A stretch of DNA of 64,000 nucleotides from Nocardia wallacei (GTDB lineage Bacteria; Actinomycetota; Actinomycetes; Mycobacteriales; Mycobacteriaceae), in contig NZ_AP023396.1 of assembly GCF_014466955.1 (NCBI RefSeq), forward strand, positions 6,448,001-6,512,000, written 5' to 3'. How positions within the stretch are numbered: the first letter of the stretch is position 1; every line of letters starts with the position of its first letter. The notes below the pieces were generated by a model. The model was not told where the DNA came from. It searched no databases and was given only the letters and a program-made list of their open reading frames with translations. The position numbers and the translations under genes are program-made. Positions 14,107-22,896 of the stretch are shown here, piece by piece.

Positions 14107-15435
14107 TCAGGCGCCGGGGAAGTCGGGCGGCAGCGGCGACGGGTAGTCCAACTTGAACTTCGGCCCCGGCGGCAGGCCACGCAGCAGCGCGCTGATCCAC
14201 GCCGTCGCCGGTAGCCAGCCGGCGACGGCGTTGGTGAGGTGCTCGGGCAGCGGCATGGTGTAGTAGCGCAGATCGGCGCCGCGCTGCCAGTAGTCGTTCA
14301 CCGTCGGCAATACGATCGACGACGGAATCAGCTCGTCCCACACCCCGTTCCACCACAGCAGCGGGATATCCGGAATGTGCTTGCCGAGGCTCTGACCACG
14401 CAGCACCGCTTGGATCGCCGGATCGTTCAGGCCCAGCGAACCCGGGGCGTAATACTCGCTGATCGGCCGGTACATACCGGTGAGCGCGGCGGAGTAGACA
14501 CAGCGGTTGTCGAGATCGGCGATGATCTGCCGTCCCTCCGCGTTCAGCAGGCGCCGGGGATCGAATTCGGCGGGAAACTCCCGGGCGAGTGCGGCCGCGC
14601 CCAGCCACATGGTGAAACTGCTGATCCCGGTGACCCCGGGCCGCGGCACGGTGGCATAGTCGGCGATGGCCGCCAGATCCGGTGGCGCACCGCCGAATGC
14701 GGCGCCCGCGATGTGCACGTCGGGCGCGTAACTGCGGCGCAGTTCCGCCGCCCGGGCAGTCGCCGAGCCGCCGCCGGAGAAGCCGTACATGGCGATTGCC
14801 GAATCACGCAGCCCCAGCGCCGTGTCGTTCTTCATCGCGCGCAAGCTGTCGAGCACCATATGGCCCTCGTCGTAGGTGTTGAAGGTGTTGAACTTGCCGT
14901 CGAAATCGGGCACGTTGAACGCGAAACCCTGCGCGATCCAGAACTGCGCCAGCGCAATCTCTTTGAACGTCCCGGTCTGCAACGTGTGCGAGGGATTGCA
15001 GGCCGAATCGGTGGAGTCGATCGCCTCCTGGAACGACACCACCGGCCGCGGACTGCCCACCCAGGGAATCCCCGGAACGATGACGGTGGTGGCCGTCGCG
15101 ATCGGATTGCCGTGCACATCGGTGGACCGGAACAGCAATTGCTTGCTGAACACCGGCACCGGAATACCCAGCAGCCGGGTCTGCACCTCCCGGGTGCGAA
15201 TGATGTCGCCGGGCCGCAATTCCGCCAGGTTCGGCGGATCGGCGTACCAGGAATCCTTGTCCGGCACCGGGATCGGCAGCGCGTCGTAGATATCCGGCTC
15301 GCGCGGCAACTGCGGCAGCTGATTCTGATCCGGCGGAAACGACGGCGGGAAATCGGCGAGGGCCACCCCACCCCCGCCGACCACCAGCGCACCCGCCATG
15401 GCAAGCGGCAACAGCCGCCGCAACGCTGTCCTCAT
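14107..15435 (-). CDS. Secreted LIP-family lipase/esterase
   Basis: Alpha/beta hydrolase of the secretory lipase family (PF03583), 442 aa. An N-terminal signal peptide (MRTALRRLLPLAMAGALVVG followed by an ALA-type cleavage site near residue 27) sends it out of the cell. The nucleophile elbow GFSGGG lies at about residue 200, an Asp in WDELIP at about 370 and a His in PEHLTN at about 407 complete the triad. Such enzymes hydrolyse acylglycerols or short-chain esters and are numerous in Nocardia and mycobacteria. ATG 15435 was chosen because it opens a clean signal peptide; GTG 15444 in the same frame is an alternative. A second LIP-like protein without a signal lies at 22897-24027. Confidence 0.9.
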   Translation of the reverse strand: MRTALRRLLPLAMAGALVVGGGGVALADFPPSFPPDQNQLPQLPREPDIYDALPIPVPDKDSWYADPPNLAELRPGDIIRTREVQTRLLGIPVPVFSKQLLFRSTDVHGNPIATATTVIVPGIPWVGSPRPVVSFQEAIDSTDSACNPSHTLQTGTFKEIALAQFWIAQGFAFNVPDFDGKFNTFNTYDEGHMVLDSLRAMKNDTALGLRDSAIAMYGFSGGGSATARAAELRRSYAPDVHIAGAAFGGAPPDLAAIADYATVPRPGVTGISSFTMWLGAAALAREFPAEFDPRRLLNAEGRQIIADLDNRCVYSAALTGMYRPISEYYAPGSLGLNDPAIQAVLRGQSLGKHIPDIPLLWWNGVWDELIPSSIVLPTVNDYWQRGADLRYYTMPLPEHLTNAVAGWLPATAWISALLRGLPPGPKFKLDYPSPLPPDFPGA

Positions 15436-15672
15436 CGACAACACACCCCATCCACCCTTCCGTATTCCGCGACCGCGGCCGACATAGCCATTGCCTGTGA
15501 CCCTACGATCGCCCGTTCCGGGCCACCATCGGCAGAAATTCGACTGCGGCGAGACCCCTTTGTTCGAATGCACAACCGAGGGGCGCCGGGCTGATCGTTC
15601 GGGTTTCGGGCCGGGTGTCGCGGGTAGCGCGAGGGCAGAACCCGTTGGCACACGACAGATGGGAGCACTGCG

Positions 15673-15903
15673 ATGACACAGAGCGAAACGGGACATGCCA
15701 CCGGAACCCTCGACAAGGACTACAACCTGATCTGGTTCACCGAGGCGTGCCTGAGCAATGCCCTGCGGATGGAGAACTACTGCGCCGACGCCGAGCGCAG
15801 CGGTGACACCGAGCTCGCCGACTTCTTCCGCCGCGCCCAGGCGGAGAGCCGCAAGGGCGCCGAACAGGGTAAGGACCTGTTGCGCGAGCGTCTTTCGCGC
15901 TAA
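15673..15903 (+). CDS. Small helical protein, 76 aa, unknown function
   Basis: ATG start with a GGGAG site 7 bases upstream. The sequence is almost fully helical and charged, with YNLIWFTEACLSNALRMENY and a Lys/Glu-rich second half, as in small ferritin-like or helical-bundle proteins. It carries two Cys but no recognisable metal motif. The stop codon overlaps the convergent MpaB-type gene stop by 4 bases. I do not recognise a named family. Confidence 0.7.
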   Translation: MTQSETGHATGTLDKDYNLIWFTEACLSNALRMENYCADAERSGDTELADFFRRAQAESRKGAEQGKDLLRERLSR

Positions 15904-16841
15904 CTCGCCTGGGCGATCGTCGCCGCCCGGCGGCCGTAGCGGGCGCGCGCCGCGGCCGGAGTGAGCGTCTCGGCCACGGCGGGCGGCTCCATCTTCAGAT
16001 GCTGCTCGAGGATCTGCCCCGCCAGCGGAGCGATCAGCGGGGCACCCTTGATGAGGCCGAATGAGCCGAACAGAGTCGCCAGCCAGACGATGACGCGGGC
16101 CGGCAACGTCACGGCGAGATCCACGATGCCCGGCCGGTCGTAGCGGCCCAGTCGGCGCATCCACCGCGGCGTGATCGCGGCCGAGGCCAGCGACAGCAGG
16201 CGGCTGCCGAAATAGTAGGACCATCCCGCGCCGTTGCCCCGCGGTGTCCACAGCAGATGGTGCATGCCCTCCTCCGCCCGTTCGGAGGTGCACAGTCGCG
16301 GGCGCACCCGTTCGAAGTACTCCCGGAGTGCGGCGCGGGAGCGGGGCACGTCCTCGGAGCGACAGGTCTGCAGTTCGGCCGCGATCGCGCACTCCTCCCA
16401 GTAGCGCGCCTCTTCCTCCGGGCTCAGTCCGGGCCCGAACTTCTCGTAGGCCTTGAACACCGAATGCCAGCCGGTGAGATGAATCCACAGCTGGGTCTCG
16501 GGACTGTTCGCGCTGTAGCGCTGTTTGCTGATCGGCTCGATGCCGGTCATCTTCGCGTGCACCTGCCGCAGATGTTCCGACGCCTGAATCGCGGTCCGGC
16601 CGTCACCGACCGCCACGATCAGGAAGTAGGCGAAGGTGTTGTCGAGCCGGCTGCGCGGATCGGTGTACATGCCGCGCGCGTCGGCGACCGCCGCGGTGAG
16701 GAACGGATCGAAGTGTTCGAGCACCACCGCGCGCTGGAAACCGATCACCGCGGCCGGTGAGGTCCAGACCTTCCAGCTCGGCGAGCCGGGCCCGAAGAAC
16801 CCGTAGTCGTCCCGGCGAAGGGTGGTCGGATCGAAGCCCAT
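15900..16841 (-). CDS. MpaB-type oxygenase, DUF2236 family
   Basis: Member of the haem-containing DUF2236 group that includes rubber oxygenase (Lcp) and fungal MpaB; 313 aa. Early motifs DDYGFFGPGSPSWKVWTSPA and VLEHFDPFLTAAV (about residues 10-50), the mid-protein LWIHLTGWHSVF (about 125) and a hydrophobic region near 250-275 fit the family. The substrate is unknown. Start ATG 16841 has AAGGAG 6 bases upstream; a longer open frame upstream would run through the promoter. It diverges from a TetR gene and is the obvious target of that regulator. The C-terminus overlaps the small 76-aa gene by 4 bases. Confidence 0.85.
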   Translation of the reverse strand: MGFDPTTLRRDDYGFFGPGSPSWKVWTSPAAVIGFQRAVVLEHFDPFLTAAVADARGMYTDPRSRLDNTFAYFLIVAVGDGRTAIQASEHLRQVHAKMTGIEPISKQRYSANSPETQLWIHLTGWHSVFKAYEKFGPGLSPEEEARYWEECAIAAELQTCRSEDVPRSRAALREYFERVRPRLCTSERAEEGMHHLLWTPRGNGAGWSYYFGSRLLSLASAAITPRWMRRLGRYDRPGIVDLAVTLPARVIVWLATLFGSFGLIKGAPLIAPLAGQILEQHLKMEPPAVAETLTPAAARARYGRRAATIAQAS

Positions 16842-16874
16842 GGCTGCTCCTTCGTGCGCTGACCCGCCCTGGCG

Positions 16875-16919
16875 GCGAATACAACGCCACCGTAGCAATT
16901 GCGCCCAGCGAATACAACG
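16875..16919. promoter_or_regulatory. Direct repeat GCGAATACAACG x2 between mpaB-like and tetR genes
   Basis: The 12-mer GCGAATACAACG occurs at 16875-16886 and 16908-16919, 33 bp apart (three helical turns), inside the 162-bp divergent promoter region. Position makes it a candidate operator for the TetR protein encoded at 17004. TetR sites are usually inverted repeats, so direct repeats would be unusual. Confidence 0.5.
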
Positions 16920-17003
16920 TGTGCGTAATATTCTATTTCGGGACGGTTGACCCCCTCCGACGGCCCGAGCTGACACTATGGACCGGGTGGAGGTGAGACG
17001 GCT

Positions 17004-17651
17004 GTGACCAAACCGCGCCCGGCGACCGAGCGACCCCGCCGCCGTTACGCGCCCCGCCTGCCTCCGGAACAACGCCGCGAACAGGTGCTTGACGCCGCGC
17101 TGGCGGTGCTCGGCCGGGTCGAGTTGCACGAACTGAGCATGGAGGCCGTCGCCCAGGCGGCGGGCGTGGGAAAGCCCGTGCTGTACACGGTGTTCAACAC
17201 GCGCGCCGAACTGGTGTCGGCACTGCTCGAACGCGAGCGTGAGCGCGGGCTGGAACAGGTCGCCGACACGCTGCCCGCCGACCTGGTCGGCGCGGACCCC
17301 GTGGTCGCCGCCTCGGCCGCGGTCGAGACGTTCGTCGGTGTGGTGCTGGAGAATCCGACTCGCTGGCGCCTGATCCTGACGAGTCCGGGGAGCGCGCCCG
17401 ACGAGTATCGGGCGGCGCTGCGCAGTTCCCGGACCGGCATCTTCGCCCAGGCCGAGGCGTTGGTGCGGATGGGCGCGACCCTCGACCCGCGCTGGGCGGA
17501 CGTGGATTCCGCGCTGCTGGTCAACGCGCTGCTGACCGTCGCCGAAATGCTCGGCCGCCTGGCGGTTTCCGAGCCCGACGAATACCCCAGGCAGCGGCTG
17601 GAGGACTTCGTCCGGTCCATCGTCGGCCTGCTACTGCGCCCGGATTCCTGA
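17004..17651 (+). CDS. TetR/AcrR-family regulator, divergent from MpaB-type gene
   Basis: 215 aa. The N-terminal helix-turn-helix spans about residues 20-70 (RREQVLDAALAVLGR, MEAVAQAAGVGKPVLYTVF). The divergent C-terminal ligand domain follows. GTG 17004 has GGAGGTGAG 7-12 bases upstream. A 162-bp gap with repeated elements separates it from the divergent oxygenase gene, which it probably represses. The ligand is not deducible. Confidence 0.92.
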   Translation: MTKPRPATERPRRRYAPRLPPEQRREQVLDAALAVLGRVELHELSMEAVAQAAGVGKPVLYTVFNTRAELVSALLERERERGLEQVADTLPADLVGADPVVAASAAVETFVGVVLENPTRWRLILTSPGSAPDEYRAALRSSRTGIFAQAEALVRMGATLDPRWADVDSALLVNALLTVAEMLGRLAVSEPDEYPRQRLEDFVRSIVGLLLRPDS

Positions 17652-17792
17652 ACCACCACACCGCTGCCAGCGGGAATCGGACGATGAAACCGCTTGCCGG
17701 GCACGGCATAATCGGTCTGGTGCAGCCGCTTTCGACATCTCGCCTCACCCATCTCCGCCGGCCGACAGCTGTGCGGCGGTCGGAGGCGCGGC

Positions 17793-19304
17793 ATGCGGCG
17801 CCCGCGGCGGTCCGCAGCCATCGCTGACATGCGGAGCGTGCGCGCCGCGGTGGCGATGATCGGGGTCTGCCTGCTGACAGCGCTGCTCGGCGGACCGGTG
17901 GCCCACGCCGACGGCGCCGCGACCGGAGCCGATCTCGCCGTCGCGCAATCTCTGGGCGATCGAGAGTTGACGGTGATCGTGCGGCGGGCGCAGCCGGTTC
18001 CCGGCCCGCTGCGGGTCGACATCATCACCCATACCGGTACTGCCCCGGGCACTCTCGCGCTCGGTGCCCTTCCCGTCGACCGCGCGGGCCCCGGCTCGTC
18101 CACCACCGTCGACCTGGGTGAGCGCGCCGGTCCGTATCCGGCGACGCTGCGCGTGGACCACGCGGGACCGTGGGAGCTGAGCGTCGGCGACGGCGTGCGC
18201 ACCGCGCGGATTCCGTTCGTGGTCGCGGCGCAGGTCGTGACGCCGTGGGAGCGCGCGGCGTACGGCGGCTTCTTCGCGGCGGGCGCGCTGCTGCTGGTCT
18301 CCATCGGTACAGCCCTGGTGTCCGAGCGCGGATGGATCACGCTGCTGCCCGCCGGTGCGACGGTGGCCGCACTGACCGTCGGCATCACGGGCGCCGTGCT
18401 CTCCTCGGGCGCCCCGCCGCCGCGCCCCACGGGCAGCCTGCTGGATCCGACGTCGGCCACCGTCGGTGATCCGTATCCCGAGCGAGCTCTGCCGATGACG
18501 ACGAATTACTCACGGCCGCCGGTCAATCTGACGCCGAGTGTCCGGGGCGAGGCGGTCGCGGGACGGCCCGTGGATCTCGTCCTGTCGCTGACCGATGGCG
18601 CCACGGGCCGTCCGGTCGACGATCTGCTGGTCGCGGACGACGCATTGGTGCACCTCATGGTGGTGGGCCCGCCCGACCGGCTCTGGCATCGGCACCCGAT
18701 CCGCACCGCGCCCGGCGTTTTCGAGGTCCGGCTCACGCTTCCGGAACCCGGCGACTACGCGGTCGCCGCCGAACTCTCCCGCCGCGGCGGCGGAGTTCAG
18801 TTGCTGCGCTCGGCAATCCGTGTCTCCGCCGCGGCCGCACCGGGAACCACCGCCGTCGCACAGCCCACAGGCGAGCAACCGACCCGCAGTCCCGGGCCGT
18901 CCGAGCGCACCCACGAACCCGCCCGAAACGTCTCGACCGCAACCGATCTCGTCGCGGGCGTCCCTGGCATCCTCACCGCCCGCTTCGGCGGGCCCGCGAA
19001 TCTCCAACTCTGGCTGGGCATGCTCGGCCACCTCATCGCCGTGGGCCCGCTGCCCGACGGCGTCCCGGCGGGCACCGCCGCCACCACCGCACCGATCTGG
19101 GCACACGCGCACGCCATGGCGTCGATGCCCGCCCCGGGCGCCCAGCCGCCGGACGAGACCGTCGCCGCCTACGGCCCCGACATCTCCTTCACCTACACCT
19201 TCCCCCTGCCCGGCCGATACCTGGTCTGGGCCCAAGCCGAACGCGGCTACTCCGTACTGACCGCGCCCGCCGTGGTCGACGTGAAAGCCGGTGCACCGCA
19301 ATGA
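17793..19304 (+). CDS. Exported/membrane protein with copper-type beta-sandwich domains
   Basis: 503 aa. It has a signal-like segment (about residues 17-40), an N-terminal beta domain resembling CopC/FixH-type folds, two to three membrane segments (about 150-215), and then two extracytoplasmic beta-sandwich domains. The first contains VHLMVVGPPDRLWHRHP and the second WLGMLGHLIAVGPLP with IWAHAHAMASM, the kind of His/Met-rich loops found in secreted heavy-metal-binding YtkA-like proteins. ATG 17793 has GGAGG 7 bases upstream; the in-frame ATG 17829 would start at the signal segment. It begins a four-gene same-strand cluster with the YtkA-like protein, a His-rich membrane protein and a lipid-anchored-type protein. 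Copper handling is inferred. Confidence 0.75.
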   Translation: MRRPRRSAAIADMRSVRAAVAMIGVCLLTALLGGPVAHADGAATGADLAVAQSLGDRELTVIVRRAQPVPGPLRVDIITHTGTAPGTLALGALPVDRAGPGSSTTVDLGERAGPYPATLRVDHAGPWELSVGDGVRTARIPFVVAAQVVTPWERAAYGGFFAAGALLLVSIGTALVSERGWITLLPAGATVAALTVGITGAVLSSGAPPPRPTGSLLDPTSATVGDPYPERALPMTTNYSRPPVNLTPSVRGEAVAGRPVDLVLSLTDGATGRPVDDLLVADDALVHLMVVGPPDRLWHRHPIRTAPGVFEVRLTLPEPGDYAVAAELSRRGGGVQLLRSAIRVSAAAAPGTTAVAQPTGEQPTRSPGPSERTHEPARNVSTATDLVAGVPGILTARFGGPANLQLWLGMLGHLIAVGPLPDGVPAGTAATTAPIWAHAHAMASMPAPGAQPPDETVAAYGPDISFTYTFPLPGRYLVWAQAERGYSVLTAPAVVDVKAGAPQ

Positions 19305-19356
19305 CAATCGATTACGCCCGCCGACCGGGCAGCGAGCGCCGGGCGGAGGTACGCCG

Positions 19357-19755
19357 GTGAACAGACGAGCGATCCTCCTCGCCGCGGCTCTACTGGCCGT
19401 GACCGCGGGCGTCGCCGCCTGGCTGCTGTGGCCGAGAAGCGAGAACACATCGCAGCGCATCCCCGCCGGGCCCTACCTGATCCGGCTGGCGAGTGCGTTG
19501 CATCCCGGAGCCAACGCGGTGGAATTCGACATCACCGATCGGGAGTCCGCGCCCGCCCAACCGAGCCGGGTTACCGTGGCGCCCGCCATGCCGCAGATGG
19601 GTCATGCCGTGCCACCCGTCGCGGCGGCGGCGACCGGGCCGGGCCGCTATCGCGCCGAGTTGGAGCTGCCGATGTCCGGACAGTGGGAGATCACCGTCGA
19701 GCTGTCCGGTCCGGCCGGGGCGGGCACCGCCACCTTCTCCGTCAGCGCCACCTGA
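19357..19755 (+). CDS. YtkA/FixH-like exported protein, 132 aa
   Basis: One N-terminal membrane segment (AILLAAALLAVTAGVAAWLL, about residues 5-24) and a single extracytoplasmic beta-sandwich. The motif APAMPQMGHAVPP (about residue 80) and the ending GRYRAELELPMSGQWEITVEL match YtkA-like domains (PF13115) often found with copper-binding proteins. The Met/His motif MPQMGHA could bind a metal. GTG 19357 has GGAGG 6 bases upstream. Second gene of the cluster, 52 bases after the first. Confidence 0.8.
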   Translation: MNRRAILLAAALLAVTAGVAAWLLWPRSENTSQRIPAGPYLIRLASALHPGANAVEFDITDRESAPAQPSRVTVAPAMPQMGHAVPPVAAAATGPGRYRAELELPMSGQWEITVELSGPAGAGTATFSVSAT

Positions 19756-19802
19756 ATTCGAGTCGTAGCGACAATGGAAATCGAGAAAACTGGAGCAGCC
19801 CA

Positions 19803-20924
19803 ATGGATCTGACCGTCTCCGCAGCGGGGGTGAGCGCGCCGGTCACCGCCCGCGGCACCGGCATCCGGCCGTGGCTGCCCGCGTCCGTCCTGTTCTTCGC
19901 CACCATGACCTGGGCGGTAGGCGCCACCTGGGACATCCAGTGGCACGCCGACGTGGGCCCGGACACCTTCTTCACCCTGCCGCACCTGTTCATCTACGCC
20001 AGCGCCGCCATCGCCGGATTCACCGGTCTCGCTGTCATTCTCGCCACTACCGCGGCCGGGCGGGCTGGGCGCCCGGTGGTGTCGGAACTCGGCGGGGCGG
20101 GCATCGGCGTATTCGGCCGCACCTTCACCGCGCCGCTCGGCTATCTCGTGACCTGCCTCGGCGCGGCGTCGTTCCTGCTGTACGGGCTGTGGGACCTGTG
20201 GTGGCATTCGCTCTACGGCTTCGACGCGGTGATCGACTCGCCACCGCACATCGGGCTCTTCCTGTCCAGCACCGTGACCTCGGTGGGCACGGTGATCGTG
20301 TTCGCGGCCGCCCGTGCGCACCGGTGGGGACGGCTCGGCACGCTCGCGAGCCTCGGGCACCTGGTGGTGTCCAGTGTGATCACCGCGCTGGCCGTGCAGC
20401 AGCTGTCCACCGGAACCGTGCGGTGGACCACGGCCGTCACCGCCTTCATCGTCGTGCTCCTGCTGACGACCGGCGCTGGATTCGACCGCTGGGGCGCGAC
20501 CGTGGCAGCCGCCGCCGCGGCGCTGCTGCAGGGCCTGTTCTGGTGGTTCGCGCCGTGGGCGGCGCAGACCTACGCCGACTTCGTGGATCTGCCCATGCGC
20601 GAGAATATTCGGATCATTCCCTCCACGCCGTCGCTGGTTCCGCTGTGCCTGCTGCCGGTGGGCGTCGGCATCGATCTGCTGCTGCGCGACGCCGGACGAG
20701 CCGGGTCGGTGCTTCCCGGCCTGGCCGGCGGGCTCGGCGGGCTGGTCATCGCGGTCTGCGCGCCCTGGCAGACCGTCCTCATCCGCGACGCCCGGCTGCC
20801 CGCCGTGACCGTCATCGTCGCCACCGCGATCGCCGGTGGCGTGCTCGGTGCCCTCGGCGGCTTCCTCGGCCGGCGATTCGGCGTCATGCTGCGGCTCGCC
20901 GCCGCGGAAGGAGACCGCGCGTGA
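19803..20924 (+). CDS. Polytopic membrane protein with conserved His, 373 aa, unknown
   Basis: About ten hydrophobic segments. Conserved-looking His and Trp residues lie near membrane ends: TWDIQWHADVG (about residue 43), LPHLFIYAS (about 60), DLWWHSLYGFD (about 133) and SPPHIGLFLSS (about 147). This pattern suggests metal or haem ligands on one face. I do not recognise a named family. The stop overlaps the next GTG by 4 bases (GTGA), so the last two proteins are made together. With YtkA-like neighbours, a membrane metal-handling or metal-enzyme role is possible. Confidence 0.75.
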   Translation: MDLTVSAAGVSAPVTARGTGIRPWLPASVLFFATMTWAVGATWDIQWHADVGPDTFFTLPHLFIYASAAIAGFTGLAVILATTAAGRAGRPVVSELGGAGIGVFGRTFTAPLGYLVTCLGAASFLLYGLWDLWWHSLYGFDAVIDSPPHIGLFLSSTVTSVGTVIVFAAARAHRWGRLGTLASLGHLVVSSVITALAVQQLSTGTVRWTTAVTAFIVVLLLTTGAGFDRWGATVAAAAAALLQGLFWWFAPWAAQTYADFVDLPMRENIRIIPSTPSLVPLCLLPVGVGIDLLLRDAGRAGSVLPGLAGGLGGLVIAVCAPWQTVLIRDARLPAVTVIVATAIAGGVLGALGGFLGRRFGVMLRLAAAEGDRA

Positions 20925-21472
20925 TCACCCGACTGCGCTCGGCCGCGGCCGTCCTGCTGCTCGCCGTGGGCCTGGCCACCGTTCCCGCCGGTAGCGCGGG
21001 CGCGTACGAACCGGTCGACATCGTGCACACCGAACACGTGCAGGCCGGGCCGTACGGGATCACGGTCGGGTTCAGCACCTGGCCGCTGCGCGCGATGCAA
21101 TCGCTGGACTTCACCTTCATCCCCGACGGCGGCATCGAGAACAAATCCGGCACGCTCAGCGTCGTCAGGCCGGACGGCCGCGCCTTCCGCCCCGACCCGC
21201 TGTCCCGGCATCCCCGCAAGCGCGATGTCTGGGGGCTGGACGTCCAATCCCTCGACCGCGAGGGCGATTGGACCTTCCGCTTCGAGATCGACGGCCCGCA
21301 GGGGCACGGCGCCGGGGAACTGCGTGACCTGGCCGTCCTGCGCCAGCCGGGCCCACCCCTCGGACTGAGCTGGGCGCTGAGTACGCTCCCCCTGCTCGGA
21401 CTGGTGATCTTCCTGGCCTACGTCTGGCGCCGCACCCGCCGCCACGACCGCGAACCGGCGTCGGTCGCCTAG
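20921..21472 (+). CDS. Exported protein with C-terminal membrane anchor, 183 aa, unknown
   Basis: Signal peptide (LRSAAAVLLLAVGLATVPAG, cleavage near AGA-Y at about residue 29), then a single beta-sandwich domain (VHTEHVQAGPYGITVGFSTWPL, later GDWTFRFEIDGPQGHG) and a C-terminal membrane segment (about 150-168) with a basic cytosolic tail RRTRRH. The topology is that of a membrane-tethered periplasmic domain, as in several copper-delivery proteins. GTG start overlaps the preceding stop. Last gene of the four-gene cluster. Confidence 0.75.
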   Translation: MITRLRSAAAVLLLAVGLATVPAGSAGAYEPVDIVHTEHVQAGPYGITVGFSTWPLRAMQSLDFTFIPDGGIENKSGTLSVVRPDGRAFRPDPLSRHPRKRDVWGLDVQSLDREGDWTFRFEIDGPQGHGAGELRDLAVLRQPGPPLGLSWALSTLPLLGLVIFLAYVWRRTRRHDREPASVA

Positions 21473-21547
21473 GGACGAGTACGCTGGCTGCGGAGTTCTC
21501 GTCCTGATCCGGTATGCCTCGACCACACGCACGTTGAGGAGAAGACG

Positions 21548-22408
21548 ATGACCATCGAGATCCGGAAGGTGACCGTACTCGGCACCGGTGTGCTCGGCTC
21601 CCAGATCGCGTTCCAGACGGCCTTCAGCGGGTTCGTCGTCACCGCCTACGACATCGGCGACGACGCCCTGGCCGCCGCGCGCGAGCGGTTCGCCAAGCTG
21701 GTGGCGACCTACGGGCAGGAGGTACCCGGGGCCGCCGGCGGCAAGGCCGAGCGCACCGCGGCGGCCATCACCCTGACCGCCGACCTCCCGGCGGCGGTCC
21801 GGGAGGCCGACCTGGTGATCGAGGCGGTGCCCGAGGTGCTGTCCATCAAGCAGGACACGTACCGCAAGATCGGCGAATCCGCCCCGGAACGAACGATTTT
21901 CGCCACCAATTCCTCCACCCTGCTACCCAGCGACATGAAGGATTTCACCGGCCGCCCGGACCGGTTCCTGGCGCTGCATTTCGCGAATCAGGTATGGAAA
22001 TTCAATACCGCGGAGGTCATGGGCACCGCCGATACCGATCCGGCCGTATACCGGGCGGTGGTCGAATTCGCCGATGCGATCGGGATGGTGCCGATCGAAT
22101 TGCACCGGGAGAAGGCGGGTTACGTACTCAACTCGTTGCTGGTGCCGTTCCTCAACTCCGGAATCGCCCTCGCCGCAGGCGGTTACGCCGAACCGGAAGC
22201 CGTCGACAAGACCTGGCGGATCGCGACGGGCGCGCCGATGGGCCCGTTCCAGATTCTCGACGTCGTCGGGCTCACCACTCCCTACAACATCCTCGTCAAC
22301 GGCGACGAGGGCGCGCAGCGGCTGGCCTCGTGGCTGAAATCGGAGTACATCGACAAGGGCAAGCTGGGCGTGGCCACCGGCGAGGGCTTCTACAAGTACC
22401 CCGGTTAG
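21548..22408 (+). CDS. 3-hydroxyacyl-CoA dehydrogenase (NAD-dependent)
   Basis: 286 aa, the length of the short monofunctional HBDH/FadB2 group. The NAD Rossmann motif VLGTGVLGSQIAF is at residues 9-21 and the ATNSSTLLPSDM stretch at about 118. The catalytic His is in LALHFANQVW (about 139), where the usual HFFNP is replaced by HFANQ. The C-terminal domain has GYVLNSLLVPFLNSG and APMGPFQILDVVGL. It oxidises 3-hydroxyacyl-CoA in fatty-acid or ketone metabolism. ATG has a GAGGAG site. It is followed 30 bases on by a MarR gene. Confidence 0.93.
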   Translation: MTIEIRKVTVLGTGVLGSQIAFQTAFSGFVVTAYDIGDDALAAARERFAKLVATYGQEVPGAAGGKAERTAAAITLTADLPAAVREADLVIEAVPEVLSIKQDTYRKIGESAPERTIFATNSSTLLPSDMKDFTGRPDRFLALHFANQVWKFNTAEVMGTADTDPAVYRAVVEFADAIGMVPIELHREKAGYVLNSLLVPFLNSGIALAAGGYAEPEAVDKTWRIATGAPMGPFQILDVVGLTTPYNILVNGDEGAQRLASWLKSEYIDKGKLGVATGEGFYKYPG

Positions 22409-22438
22409 CGGCCCGCGGCGATAGGCGAAACTGGTGGG

Positions 22439-22888
22439 ATGCCGACCGACGACCGCCCCGGGCCACCCGCGACCAGCGCCTCCATCCTCATACTGACGCT
22501 GGCCAAACGGGTCGAGAGCGAACTCGGCGCCGCGCTCGCGCCGCTGGATCTCACCATCGCCCGGCTCGGACTGCTCGGCCACATCGCCGGGGTGCCCGGC
22601 GCCTCGTTCAGCGATCTCGCGCGCATGTCGGGCATCAGCGTGCAGAGCGTGCACACCGCGGTGAAGGGCCTGGCCGGCGCGGGCCTGGTGCGTGACCGCA
22701 CGGCCCGCGCCGGATCGGCGTCGACGATCGAGCTCACCGCCGCGGGCGCCCGGCTGCTGCGGGCCGCCGAGCAGGTCGTCACGGAGGTGGACGAGCGGTT
22801 GTTCGGCGCGCAGGCGGAGCCGAGGCAGCGCCGGACCGGGCAGGCCATGGTCGCCGCCTTCTTCGGAACGGCTCCCGGCACAACCTGA
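22439..22888 (+). CDS. MarR-family regulator
   Basis: 149 aa with a winged helix at about residues 45-110 (GASFSDLARMSGISVQSVHTAV, then GLVRDRTARAGS as the wing). It lies 30 bases after the hydroxyacyl-CoA dehydrogenase and 8 bases before the convergent lipase gene stop, so it may control itself and the dehydrogenase. The ligand is unknown. Confidence 0.9.
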   Translation: MPTDDRPGPPATSASILILTLAKRVESELGAALAPLDLTIARLGLLGHIAGVPGASFSDLARMSGISVQSVHTAVKGLAGAGLVRDRTARAGSASTIELTAAGARLLRAAEQVVTEVDERLFGAQAEPRQRRTGQAMVAAFFGTAPGTT

Positions 22889-22896
22889 TCCACCGG

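Noticed and set aside
15436..16488. N-terminal extension of the secreted lipase frame
   Set aside because: Would remove the signal peptide from the N-terminus and overlap the MpaB-type gene; ATG 15435 opens a normal signal.
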